A stretch of DNA of 36,694 bases, from positions 1-36,694 of the forward strand of contig JAHFCH010000043.1 of assembly GCA_023249635.1 (NCBI GenBank), read 5' to 3'. Below are positions 25,347 through 33,474 of the stretch, piece by piece. Positions within the stretch are counted from its first letter, which is position 1. Each line of letters opens with the position of its first letter. The position numbers and the translations under genes were made by a program. The DNA is from Fibrobacterota bacterium (GTDB lineage: Bacteria > Fibrobacterota > Fibrobacteria > UBA11236). The notes beneath the pieces were generated by a model, which saw only the letters and a program-made list of their open reading frames with translations, was not told the DNA's origin and ran no database searches.

Positions 25347-26156
25347 ATGGCAATCACGATTCTCGATAAGATTCTCACAGCCAAGGCGGCCCGACTGGCC
25401 GACCTGATGAAAACCGTATCGCTCGAGGACATCGAGGCCAAGGCCCGCGCCCTGCCCACTCCCGAACGGAATTTTCTGGCCGCCATCACGGCCCCCACCC
25501 CCAGCGCCTCCGGCGGAACCGGCGTCCACGTTATCGCCGAAGTCAAAAAGGCTTCGCCTTCGCGCGGCATCATCCGGCAGGATTTCAAGCCCCTGGAGAT
25601 CGCCAAAGCCTACCAGGCCGGCGGCGCCTCGGCGTTGTCCATCCTTACCGAAGAGGATCATTTCCAGGGCCATGATCGCTACTTGCGCGAAATCTCCCGG
25701 AACGTGGAACTGCCTACCCTGCGCAAGGATTTCATCATCGATGCGTACCAGATTTTCGAGGCCAAGGTGTTGGGGGCCAGCGCCTACCTGCTGATCGTAG
25801 CCTGCCTGAAGCCCAAGGTCCTGGCCGAATACATCGCCCTGGGCGCCGAACTGGGCATGACGCCGCTGGTCGAGGCGCATACCGAGGATGAGGTGAAAGC
25901 GGCCCTGGATGCCGGCTCCACGCTGATCGGCATCAACAACCGCGACCTCAAGAGTTTCCATACGGATCTCCAGGTAACCTTCAAGTTACGTACGCTCATC
26001 CCGGACAGCATCCCCGTGATTTCCGAATCGGGTATTTTCAAACCCGCCGATCTCAAGGCCCTGGCCGATGCCAAGGTGCAGGCCGCCTTGGTGGGGGAAA
26101 GCCTGATGAAGCAGAAGGACGTCACCGCCGCCCTCAAAGAACTGCTCAATTTCTGA
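25347..26156 (+). CDS. trpC: indole-3-glycerol-phosphate synthase
   Basis: This is a 269-residue, monofunctional TIM barrel. EVKKASPSRG carries the catalytic Lys, TLRKDFI the second Lys, and GINNRDLKSF and SESGI complete the active site. It closes the ring of 1-(2-carboxyphenylamino)-1-deoxyribulose 5-phosphate (CdRP) to give indole-glycerol phosphate. It is not fused to TrpF, and trpF, trpB and trpA are absent from the window. The next gene starts 7 bases later. The substrate CdRP is chemically an N-aryl ribulosamine 5-phosphate, which makes the next two genes of special interest. Confidence 0.96.
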   Translation: MAITILDKILTAKAARLADLMKTVSLEDIEAKARALPTPERNFLAAITAPTPSASGGTGVHVIAEVKKASPSRGIIRQDFKPLEIAKAYQAGGASALSILTEEDHFQGHDRYLREISRNVELPTLRKDFIIDAYQIFEAKVLGASAYLLIVACLKPKVLAEYIALGAELGMTPLVEAHTEDEVKAALDAGSTLIGINNRDLKSFHTDLQVTFKLRTLIPDSIPVISESGIFKPADLKALADAKVQAALVGESLMKQKDVTAALKELLNF

Positions 26157-26163
26157 AACCCCC

Positions 26164-26661
26164 ATGAGCGGCAAAGTCCTCTTCGTCTGCCTCGGGAACA
26201 TCTGCCGCTCGCCTTTGGCCGAAGGCATTTTCGCCCATCTCGTGCGCGAGCGCGGCCTGGAAGGCAAGTACCTGGCCGATTCCGCGGGCACCGGTAATTG
26301 GCATGTGGGACAACCCCCGGATCGCCGCTCCATCGCAGTGGCCAAGAAGCGCGGCGTGGAATTGCCCAGCCTGTGCCGCCAGGTGCGCAAAGCCGATTTC
26401 CTGGATTTCGACTGGATCATGGCCATGGACAAGAGCAACCAGGGCGATCTGCAGGCGATGTGCCCGCCCGCGCAGCGCGGCAAGATCAAGTTGATGCGGG
26501 ATTTCGAGCCCGCGGCCGATCAGGGTGCCGACGTTCCCGATCCTTACTACGGCGGACCCTACGAATTCGACTCGGTGTACGAGATGCTGCTCCGCTGCTG
26601 CACGCGCCTGCTGGAAACCCTCGAAACCACCATACCGGGCGGAGATGCCGCAACCGCCTGA
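26164..26661 (+). CDS. low-molecular-weight protein-tyrosine-phosphatase family protein
   Basis: This is a 165-residue protein. The phosphate loop CLGNICRS at residues 9-16 gives nucleophile Cys9 and Arg15, and DVPDPYYGG supplies the general acid Asp126. The family includes protein-tyrosine phosphatases. Human LMW-PTP-A and relatives are also known to remove the 5-phosphate from protein-bound ribulosamine 5-phosphates. The following gene is a fructosamine-kinase homologue, which overlaps it by 17 bases, so a deglycation role is more likely than signalling. It starts 7 bases after trpC and is probably transcribed with it. Confidence 0.9.
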   Translation: MSGKVLFVCLGNICRSPLAEGIFAHLVRERGLEGKYLADSAGTGNWHVGQPPDRRSIAVAKKRGVELPSLCRQVRKADFLDFDWIMAMDKSNQGDLQAMCPPAQRGKIKLMRDFEPAADQGADVPDPYYGGPYEFDSVYEMLLRCCTRLLETLETTIPGGDAATA

Positions 26662-27577
26662 AGGTTTCCGGGCGGCGCTTGAGTCCGCTTTCCGGGACGC
26701 CGGACGCCCCAAGCCCGCGTTGATCGCGCTGGAACCCATTGCGGGCGGCTCCATCAACCAGACCTTTCTGCTCCGCGCCGCCACCGGCGTCTTCTTTTGC
26801 AAATGGAATGCCGCCGCGCCCGCGCCCATGTTCCGCCAGGAAGCCTCGGGCCTCGCGGCCTTGCAGGCGGCCGGTTCCTCCTTGCACATTCCGCGCGCCA
26901 TCGCCTTATGGCCCGATACCGTTGCTGAGGATACGGCTGCCGCGGAGCCCGGAGTCACGGGGCCGGCCATCCTCGTGCTTGAGTATCTGGAACCGGACGC
27001 CGACGGACCTTCGCCGAAAACCTGGGAGCGCTTCGGGCGCGGTCTGGCGGAGTTGCACCGCGGCTCGGAAGATCGTTTCGGCTGGGCCCAGGACAATTAT
27101 TGCGGTCTGACCCTGCAGGAAAACGGTTGGGAATCGGACTGGCCCGCGTTCTACGCACGGAAACGCATCGCCCCCCTGGTGGCCCGCCTCGCCGGCAAAG
27201 GCGCCTTGGCCGCGGCAGACCGGGCCGTGTACGATTCCCTCTTGGAAAAATTGCCCGATCTGCTCGCGCACCACCCGGTGCCTTCCCTGATTCATGGCGA
27301 TCTGTGGAGCGGGAATTTCCTGGCCGCCGCCTTGGGTCCCGCCCTCGTCGATCCCGCCGCTTACTGCGCCGATCGGGAGGCGGAGTGGGGCATGATGTCC
27401 CTCTTCGGGAATTTCCCGGAAACGGTGTTGGATGCCTACCAGGAAAGCTGGCCGCTGCCGGAGGGATGGCGCGAGCGACAGCCCCTCTACCAGTTGTATC
27501 ATGTGCTGAACCACTTCCTGCTTTTCGGGGGTAGTTACGGCGCGCAGGCCATGCGGATCGCGACTAGATTCGTATAG
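26645..27577 (+). CDS. fructosamine/ribulosamine 3-kinase family protein
   Basis: This is a 310-residue protein with the aminoglycoside-phosphotransferase-like fold. GVFFCKWN supplies the ATP-binding Lys, LIHGDLWSGN holds the catalytic Asp219, and VDPAAYCADREAEWGMMSLFG is the metal-binding and family-specific stretch. Family members phosphorylate O3 of protein-bound Amadori products, which then fall off and free the amine. Bacterial members studied so far prefer ribulosamines and erythrulosamines. The ATG at 26645 lies inside the phosphatase gene (17-base overlap) with GGAG directly before it, so translation is coupled. It is the last gene of the trp-linked cluster. A 5-bp hairpin (CCGGC/GCCGG) follows at 27579-27592 without a T run. 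Confidence 0.9.
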   Translation: MPQPPEGFRAALESAFRDAGRPKPALIALEPIAGGSINQTFLLRAATGVFFCKWNAAAPAPMFRQEASGLAALQAAGSSLHIPRAIALWPDTVAEDTAAAEPGVTGPAILVLEYLEPDADGPSPKTWERFGRGLAELHRGSEDRFGWAQDNYCGLTLQENGWESDWPAFYARKRIAPLVARLAGKGALAAADRAVYDSLLEKLPDLLAHHPVPSLIHGDLWSGNFLAAALGPALVDPAAYCADREAEWGMMSLFGNFPETVLDAYQESWPLPEGWRERQPLYQLYHVLNHFLLFGGSYGAQAMRIATRFV

Positions 27578-27629
27578 CCGGCTCCTGCCGGAATGGTAAC
27601 GTCCGCGGGCCCGGCCCCGCTGCGTTCGG

Positions 27630-27658
27630 TTGTCCCTTCCAGTTACTAAACCTACATT
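27630..27658 (+). promoter_or_regulatory. possible promoter for the barrel/protease gene
   Basis: TTGTCC (27630-27635) and TACATT (27653-27658) are 17 bases apart. The predicted +1 (about 27665) falls almost on the ATG at 27667, yet AGGGA lies just before that ATG. Either the message is nearly leaderless or transcription starts further upstream. Low certainty. Confidence 0.35.
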
Positions 27659-27666
27659 AGGGAACT

Positions 27667-30600
27667 ATGCAAAAAACCTCCGTCGGATTCGCGTCCATGC
27701 TCGCACTGTTCGCCCTGTTCGCGCTTTCCTTCGCCTCCCAGGCGGCGCAAGCACAGAAAATGCTGACCCTGGAAACGCCGCATTACCGCGTCGGCTACGA
27801 GAAGAAATACTCGCAGCTCGCGGGCGAGGTGCTCAAGGTCGCCGAGTCGGTGTGGCCGACGCTTTCCAAGGCCTACGAGAGTTATAACCGCTACCAGCGC
27901 ATCGATATCCTGATAGTGGATGAAGGGGACGACGCCAATGGATTCGCCATCTACAACTTTTCCCGCGTGGTCATCTTCGCGCCCCACATGGATTGGGTCA
28001 TGCGCAACCGGCAATTGTGGATCCAGAACGTGGTGACCCACGAGCTGGCGCATATCTTCTCCCTGCGCCGCGCCGCCTACCTCTCCCCCGTCGACGCGGT
28101 GGAGCTGTACGGCAGCACCTATAACTATACCGACAAGGTGAACTACTCCTTCCACCTGCCCTGGGTGCCGCTGGTCGCGCCCACCTGGTACGTGGAAGGC
28201 ATCGCCCAGTTCGAAGCCTACATGAACGGCAATGACAGCTGGGATTCCCAGCGCGACATGGTGGTGCGCGACGCATACCTTACCGGCACCCTGCCCTCCC
28301 TGGACTTCATCGAAACCTTCGAAGGCGACGAGGACTGGACCCAGGCAGAACGCTGCTACAATACCGGCTACGCCTTCCTCATCTACCTGAAGGATCGCTT
28401 CGGCGCCGACAAGGTGCGCCAATTGGCATGGGCCAAGCCCGTCTTCAACTTCTCCTATTCCGTGAACAAGGCATTCGGTCGTGATCTGGTCGATCTCTTC
28501 GAGGATTTCAAACGCTCCCTGGCCGATCGCTACGCCGACTTCAAGGACATACCCAAGGACAGCCTGGCCGATCCGGATATGGTGGGCGGCTTCCAGCAGA
28601 ACCTGGCCTTCTCGCCCGACGGCCGCTACATGGCCTGGCTCGGCAACGACGAAGATCGCCGCTATCCCCTCAATTGGATCTATTGGAAGAAGATCGGCGG
28701 CGACCTGAAGAAATCCGGCAAGCCCACCGAGGTTCCCGCGAGCCAGCCGGCCGCGCCCAGCCCCGGTCCCGCTCCGGCTCCCGCCCCCGCGCCTTCCCCG
28801 GCTCCCACGCCCAACGGCTTCTTCCCCGGCATGGGCCCGGAAGCCCCCGGCGTGATGCCCCCGGTGCGCTTCGCCAATCCCGCGCTGGCCATGGGCAAGA
28901 CCTACGGCGCCTTTCCCCGCGGCCCGGAACGCTTCACCGCCCCGGCCTCCGGCGCGGTGCGCGAACGGACACCGTTAATCGACTCGCGCCGCAGCGAAGA
29001 GTTCGGATCCAGCGGGTTGGAATTCAACCGCGATAACAACCTCTTGCTCACCACCCGCCAGGGAAACTACGCGCAGTTCACCGATATCTGGGTGTATGAA
29101 TTCCGCGCCGATAAGCCGGAGAAGGAAAAGTGGCACCGGCTCACCTGGGAAGAGCGCGCGGCGTATCCCAGCTACCATCCCACCCGGAACCTGATCGTCT
29201 ACTCCCGCAAGAAGGGCGGTACCAGCAACGTGGCCCTGCTCGATTCCGCGGGACGCACCTGGCAATTGACCAACTTCGCCAACGGCGAGCAGGTGTACAA
29301 TCCCCGTTTCACCCCCAAGGGCGATTCAATCTACTTTACCCTTGGCAATACCGATCACGAGGCCATCGCCGCCATCGATGCCGAAGCGCCCGGCTTCAAT
29401 CCCTTCATGGCCCTCAAGGATTCGGCCCAATTCCCGGATTCGCTGTCCATGGCCAAGGGCCAGAAGGTCACCTTCGTGACTTCGTGGCGCAAGGGCGCGA
29501 TCCGCAACCTGCGCTTCGCGGGGGATACCCTGTTCTTCTCCTCCAACGCCGAGGACAGCGTCTATAGCGTTTACAACGTCTACGCCCGCCTGCCCGGCGA
29601 TACCGGACTGTACCGGGCCACCCGCGTTGCGGGCCAGGCCATGGAGCCGCTGGTGCGGGACGGCAAGCTGTATTACCAAGGTTACCGTAAGCAGCAATTC
29701 CGCATCTTCAGCCAGCCGTTGAGCCTTGCGCGCACGGCCACCACCCTGGGCACGCCCAAGGATTCCATCCCGAGCGCCAAGCCCAAGAAGATCGAATACG
29801 ATAAGGCCTTCGAGTCCGGCGAATACACCGGCACCAAGGTGGCGCTGGACATCACCCCCTACCTGGCGGTGCAGCCCGTATTCATTTCCGGCAACCAGTC
29901 CTACACCGATTTCGCCTTGGGCCTTAACCTGGCATTCGGCGAGGCCTACGGTTCCTGGATGCAATCCGTCTCCGCCGCCGTCACCAAGCGGACGCGGCTG
30001 GACTCCCCGCTCAATTACCAGTTCAGCTACGAGGGCTATCTCGCCTCCGAACCCATCGGGCATACGCGCTTCTCCTGGCCCGTGGACATCTATTACTCGC
30101 TGTACCACGACGTGGTGGAGCAGAACAGCCTGGACGTGTTGAAACAGGTGCGCACCCGCGGCGTGCAGCAGATCCAGGACGTGGACAAGTTCTGGTCGTA
30201 CGCCAATTTCTCGCGTTGGGCGCTTTCCGCGGGGATGCCGTTGCCCGCCGCCTTCAAGATATTCGGCGTGCCCTATTCCATGATCCTCGGCGCCAGCTAT
30301 TGGCAACAGCTCGTCACCCAGGACTTCGCCGAGACCATCAGCCATTACAACATCACCCGCGATTCGGTGGAAGTACCGGATATCCAGCCCCGCCTCAACT
30401 TCGTGCGCGACGCCAACCAGCATCGCCATTTCGAAGCCAACCTGGGATGGGGATGGTCCAAGGGGATGCTGGGAACCTACCTGCCCACCGGCGGCGGCCT
30501 CTACGCCTATGCGCACCGCTACTGGGCCACCTACGAGAACAACTTCACGCCCCTTGATTCCACCAACCTGTTGCGCATTTCCGCCGAAGGCCACCCCATG

Positions 30601-31326
30601 CCCCTCGGCATCCTCACCCAGGCCGTGTACGATCCCTGGAGCGTGGATGGCGGCATCGGCGGTATCTACTCCTTCGGAAAGACCCTGTCGGTCTTCGCCA
30701 ACACGGACGCGGGGATGTTCCTGAACAAGTTCCCCTCGGTGCGCCGCCTGGTGCATCTCTCGGCCACGGATACCGTCTACGCCGACCAGCCCGAGCCCGG
30801 CCTCTGGGTCATGTCCTACCGCTTGGGTTATTACCGCATGTCAGGCTACCCGTACAATTTCCAATACCGCGGGCGCGACATCATGGAAGGCAGCTTCTAC
30901 AATTTCGGCCAGGTGGGCGTGCAAATCCCCCTCAAGGCAGGGACGTTCCTTTCCGGTCTGCCCACCACTTCGCTGAAGCAATTCATGATTACCGGCCTGG
31001 GCGAATGGGGCACCACCCTGTTCAGTACCCCGGACGCGGTGGGCGATTCCATTTGGGTGCATCAGTACCATCTGCTGCTGGACGTAGGCGTGCGTCTGTC
31101 GGGCAACTTCAAGCTGTACCACCAGTTCCCGGCCACCATCTATCTGCAGATGTTCCAGCCCATCAACAACCTGAATTCGGCCAACCTGTACAGCTCGGAT
31201 TATTCGCATACCGACCCGCGCCCGGGCGAAACCGCTGATCAGGCGGATGCGCGCGATCGCAAATCCTACATGAAATACGTGAAAGACCCGCGCTACTACG
31301 TGGGGTTCAACCTGGGGATATTTTGA
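27667..31326 (+). CDS. gluzincin-type protease / beta-propeller / outer-membrane barrel protein
   Basis: This is a 1219-residue protein with a signal peptide (to about residue 30). Residues 33-190 are a gluzincin-like domain: HELAH (125-129) and Glu178 in PTWYVEGIAQFEAY form a HExxH...E zinc site as in peptidase-MA families. About 295-340 and 440-690 contain TolB/WD40-like strands (LAFSPDGRYMAWLGNDE, YPSYHPTRNLIVYSR, YNPRFTPKGDSIYFTL), broken by a Pro/Ala-rich linker near 358-385. From about 735 to the end, alternating amphipathic strands rich in Tyr and Phe lead to YYVGFNLGIF, with a terminal Phe as in outer-membrane barrel signals. It is thus likely a surface protease or receptor anchored by its own barrel. 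Its stop overlaps the next start (TTGA). Confidence 0.75.
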   Translation: MQKTSVGFASMLALFALFALSFASQAAQAQKMLTLETPHYRVGYEKKYSQLAGEVLKVAESVWPTLSKAYESYNRYQRIDILIVDEGDDANGFAIYNFSRVVIFAPHMDWVMRNRQLWIQNVVTHELAHIFSLRRAAYLSPVDAVELYGSTYNYTDKVNYSFHLPWVPLVAPTWYVEGIAQFEAYMNGNDSWDSQRDMVVRDAYLTGTLPSLDFIETFEGDEDWTQAERCYNTGYAFLIYLKDRFGADKVRQLAWAKPVFNFSYSVNKAFGRDLVDLFEDFKRSLADRYADFKDIPKDSLADPDMVGGFQQNLAFSPDGRYMAWLGNDEDRRYPLNWIYWKKIGGDLKKSGKPTEVPASQPAAPSPGPAPAPAPAPSPAPTPNGFFPGMGPEAPGVMPPVRFANPALAMGKTYGAFPRGPERFTAPASGAVRERTPLIDSRRSEEFGSSGLEFNRDNNLLLTTRQGNYAQFTDIWVYEFRADKPEKEKWHRLTWEERAAYPSYHPTRNLIVYSRKKGGTSNVALLDSAGRTWQLTNFANGEQVYNPRFTPKGDSIYFTLGNTDHEAIAAIDAEAPGFNPFMALKDSAQFPDSLSMAKGQKVTFVTSWRKGAIRNLRFAGDTLFFSSNAEDSVYSVYNVYARLPGDTGLYRATRVAGQAMEPLVRDGKLYYQGYRKQQFRIFSQPLSLARTATTLGTPKDSIPSAKPKKIEYDKAFESGEYTGTKVALDITPYLAVQPVFISGNQSYTDFALGLNLAFGEAYGSWMQSVSAAVTKRTRLDSPLNYQFSYEGYLASEPIGHTRFSWPVDIYYSLYHDVVEQNSLDVLKQVRTRGVQQIQDVDKFWSYANFSRWALSAGMPLPAAFKIFGVPYSMILGASYWQQLVTQDFAETISHYNITRDSVEVPDIQPRLNFVRDANQHRHFEANLGWGWSKGMLGTYLPTGGGLYAYAHRYWATYENNFTPLDSTNLLRISAEGHPMPLGILTQAVYDPWSVDGGIGGIYSFGKTLSVFANTDAGMFLNKFPSVRRLVHLSATDTVYADQPEPGLWVMSYRLGYYRMSGYPYNFQYRGRDIMEGSFYNFGQVGVQIPLKAGTFLSGLPTTSLKQFMITGLGEWGTTLFSTPDAVGDSIWVHQYHLLLDVGVRLSGNFKLYHQFPATIYLQMFQPINNLNSANLYSSDYSHTDPRPGETADQADARDRKSYMKYVKDPRYYVGFNLGIF

Positions 31327-32558
31327 AAAACCGCGGATTCACGACCAGCATCATCCATTCCGATCGGCTCGGCAAACCCGAGCATGGGTCCTTGCATAAG
31401 CCGATCCATACTTCCATCGCCTTCGGATACGAGAAGGCCGAGGATTTGGCGGCGGTATTCCAGGGCACCGCCAAGGGATACGCCTACTCGCGCCAGGCCA
31501 ACCCCACCGTCTCGGCCCTGGAGCAGAAGATCACCTCCCTGGAGCAGGGTATCGGTTCGGTAGCCTTCTCCACCGGCATGGCCGCTTTGGCAGCGCTGCT
31601 GACGGCGCTGCTGCGCAAGGGCGATCATATCGTCTCCAGCTCCTTCCTGTTCGGCAATACCAACAGCCTGTTGAATACCCTGGCCGGCATCGGCGTCGAA
31701 GTGACCTTCGTGGACGCCACCGAGGTCCGCCACGTCGAAGCCGCGCTGAAGCCTTCCACGCGCATGGTGCTGGTCGAGACCATCGCCAATCCGGCGACCC
31801 AGGTAGCGGACATGGCCCGCATCGGCGCATTGTGCGAGTCGAAGGGCATCATGTACGCGGTGGACAACACCCTCACCTCGCCATACCTGTTCCTGCCCAA
31901 GTCCGTCAAGGCGACCTTCTCGGTCAACAGCTTGTCGAAATACTTCGGGGGCCACGGCAACGCCCTGGGCGGCGCCGTTACCGACCTGGGCCTGTACGAC
32001 TGGAGCACCTTCCCCAACATCCTCGACATCTACAAGGCGCCGGGCAACGACCCGCGCATGGTGGCGTTGCTGCAACTGCGTAAGAAAGGGCTGCGCGATT
32101 TCGGCGGCACGCTCGCGCCGGAAGCCGCGCACACGCTCTCGGTAGGCTCGGAGACCTTGGCCCTGCGCATGGATCGCGCCTGCGGCAACGCGGCCAAAGT
32201 GGCCCTCTATCTTTCCAGCCATCCCAAGGTCAAGGCCGTGCATTATCCCGGCCTGCCTGCCCATCCCCAGCATTCCCTGGCCAAGGAATTGTTCAAACGT
32301 CCCGGCGCCTTGCTCAGTTTCGTACTCGCCGATGGCATGGATACCTTCGCCTTCCTCAATCGGCTCAACCTGGCCATCTGCTCCAGCAACCTGGGCGACA
32401 ACCGCACCCTCATCATCCCCGTGGCGCAAACCATCTTCTTCGAAATGGGCGCGAAGCGTAGGGCCGAAATGGGGATCGAGGACGGGATGATGCGGCTATC
32501 CGTGGGAATCGAGGATAGCGAGGATTTGCTGGAAGACTTCGGTCAAGCGCTCGCGTAG
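31323..32558 (+). CDS. Cys/Met-metabolism PLP-dependent enzyme (O-acylhomoserine sulfhydrylase or cystathionine synthase/lyase type)
   Basis: This is a 411-residue type I PLP enzyme. PLP binds Lys206 in SLSKYFGGHG, and YSRQANPTVSALEQKI, FSTGMAAL and AVDNTLTSPYLFLP are the family motifs; RLSVGIEDSEDLLEDF closes it. The family covers cystathionine gamma-synthase, cystathionine gamma-lyase, O-acetyl/succinylhomoserine sulfhydrylase and methionine gamma-lyase, which cannot be told apart safely here. The TTG start at 31323 overlaps the stop of the barrel/protease gene by 4 bases, with GGGGA about 5 bases upstream. It is convergent with the gene at 32563, 4 bases away. Confidence 0.9.
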   Translation: MKNRGFTTSIIHSDRLGKPEHGSLHKPIHTSIAFGYEKAEDLAAVFQGTAKGYAYSRQANPTVSALEQKITSLEQGIGSVAFSTGMAALAALLTALLRKGDHIVSSSFLFGNTNSLLNTLAGIGVEVTFVDATEVRHVEAALKPSTRMVLVETIANPATQVADMARIGALCESKGIMYAVDNTLTSPYLFLPKSVKATFSVNSLSKYFGGHGNALGGAVTDLGLYDWSTFPNILDIYKAPGNDPRMVALLQLRKKGLRDFGGTLAPEAAHTLSVGSETLALRMDRACGNAAKVALYLSSHPKVKAVHYPGLPAHPQHSLAKELFKRPGALLSFVLADGMDTFAFLNRLNLAICSSNLGDNRTLIIPVAQTIFFEMGAKRRAEMGIEDGMMRLSVGIEDSEDLLEDFGQALA

Positions 32559-32562
32559 CCGC

Positions 32563-33396
32563 TCAAGGGAGGCAAGCGCGGAGGACCTGATCCGCGCGTC
32601 CGGCTGACTGGACGCGAAGGAAAGACATTCCCCGGGGCAGTTCCCGCATCGGCACCAGGTACCTCTCACCCAGTACGAATGCGTTGGTGACGCGACCGGA
32701 AGGATCCATCAGGGTAGCTTGGGCGTTACGTCCGGAGCGGTTTTCGATCGCCAGCGCGTTGCCTCGGAAGGTAGCGGAAAGCCAGGTTCGCGCGCCGCCG
32801 CTGCGGGAGGCGATTCCCTCCACGGGCCGGGTATCACCGATGGAAGTCACTTTCATGGTGAGGGAAGCGCTCGACCATGCCGAAGCCGGCCCCACGTAGT
32901 TTTCCGTGACGCTCATGGTTTCCCCGATTACGGGGAGGAAGACCGTCGTAGTCGGCGCCGCCAGGTAAGCGATGACCTGGGTATTGTGATCGGCATTGCC
33001 GATAATCGTCTGGATCGCGGCCGTGTTGCTTTCCTTCGCCCCGGAAGTGATGGTGGTATGGTATCCGAAATAGGAACCGGATGCGCTATCTGCGACCGCG
33101 GGCGAGAACAGCGACGCGTAGACAAGGGAATCGAAAAAGTAATCGGCGTGATAACCTTCATTAATCACGTCCGGCTTGTCGGTTTTCGTACCCTGGGATT
33201 TCGTGAATCCCGCCTTGTCGGTGTCCACGACGAAGACGTAGTTCACCGTATTCCCCACCCGGATATCGTGGGCGGCCGCGTAGCCACCCGCATCGGTAGG
33301 GAGGATGGTGATCTTGCCGGTGAGGATGTAATACTTGGGGGCCGCGTAGGCGGTCGGATTTCCCAGCAGTGCCAGTAGGACAATCGCTTTACGCAT
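32563..33396 (-). CDS. secreted hypothetical protein with C-terminal sorting-like domain
   Basis: This is a 277-residue protein. MRKAIVLLALLGNPTAYA is a signal peptide, and GGGGG lies 5 bases before the ATG. The mature part is beta-rich (KYYILTGKITILPTDAGG ... VNYVFVVDTDKAGF). It resembles the short secreted proteins of unknown function that carry an LTG-type N-terminal strand and a middle FDSLVYASLF helix. The last 75 residues (ATLMDPSGRVTNAFVLGERY ... RGMSFLRVQSAG) share the DPSGR and Gly-aromatic-hydrophobic pattern of the glycoside hydrolase and S8 protease tails. I do not recognise the main domain. Confidence 0.75.
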   Translation of the reverse strand: MRKAIVLLALLGNPTAYAAPKYYILTGKITILPTDAGGYAAAHDIRVGNTVNYVFVVDTDKAGFTKSQGTKTDKPDVINEGYHADYFFDSLVYASLFSPAVADSASGSYFGYHTTITSGAKESNTAAIQTIIGNADHNTQVIAYLAAPTTTVFLPVIGETMSVTENYVGPASAWSSASLTMKVTSIGDTRPVEGIASRSGGARTWLSATFRGNALAIENRSGRNAQATLMDPSGRVTNAFVLGERYLVPMRELPRGMSFLRVQSAGRADQVLRACLP

Positions 33397-33474
33397 GCGA
33401 ACCCCCTATAAAAGTTGATTTACCCGACACCCTGCCAAGGTAGAAAGCCTGTCCTTCGATTTCGGTGAGCGTCC

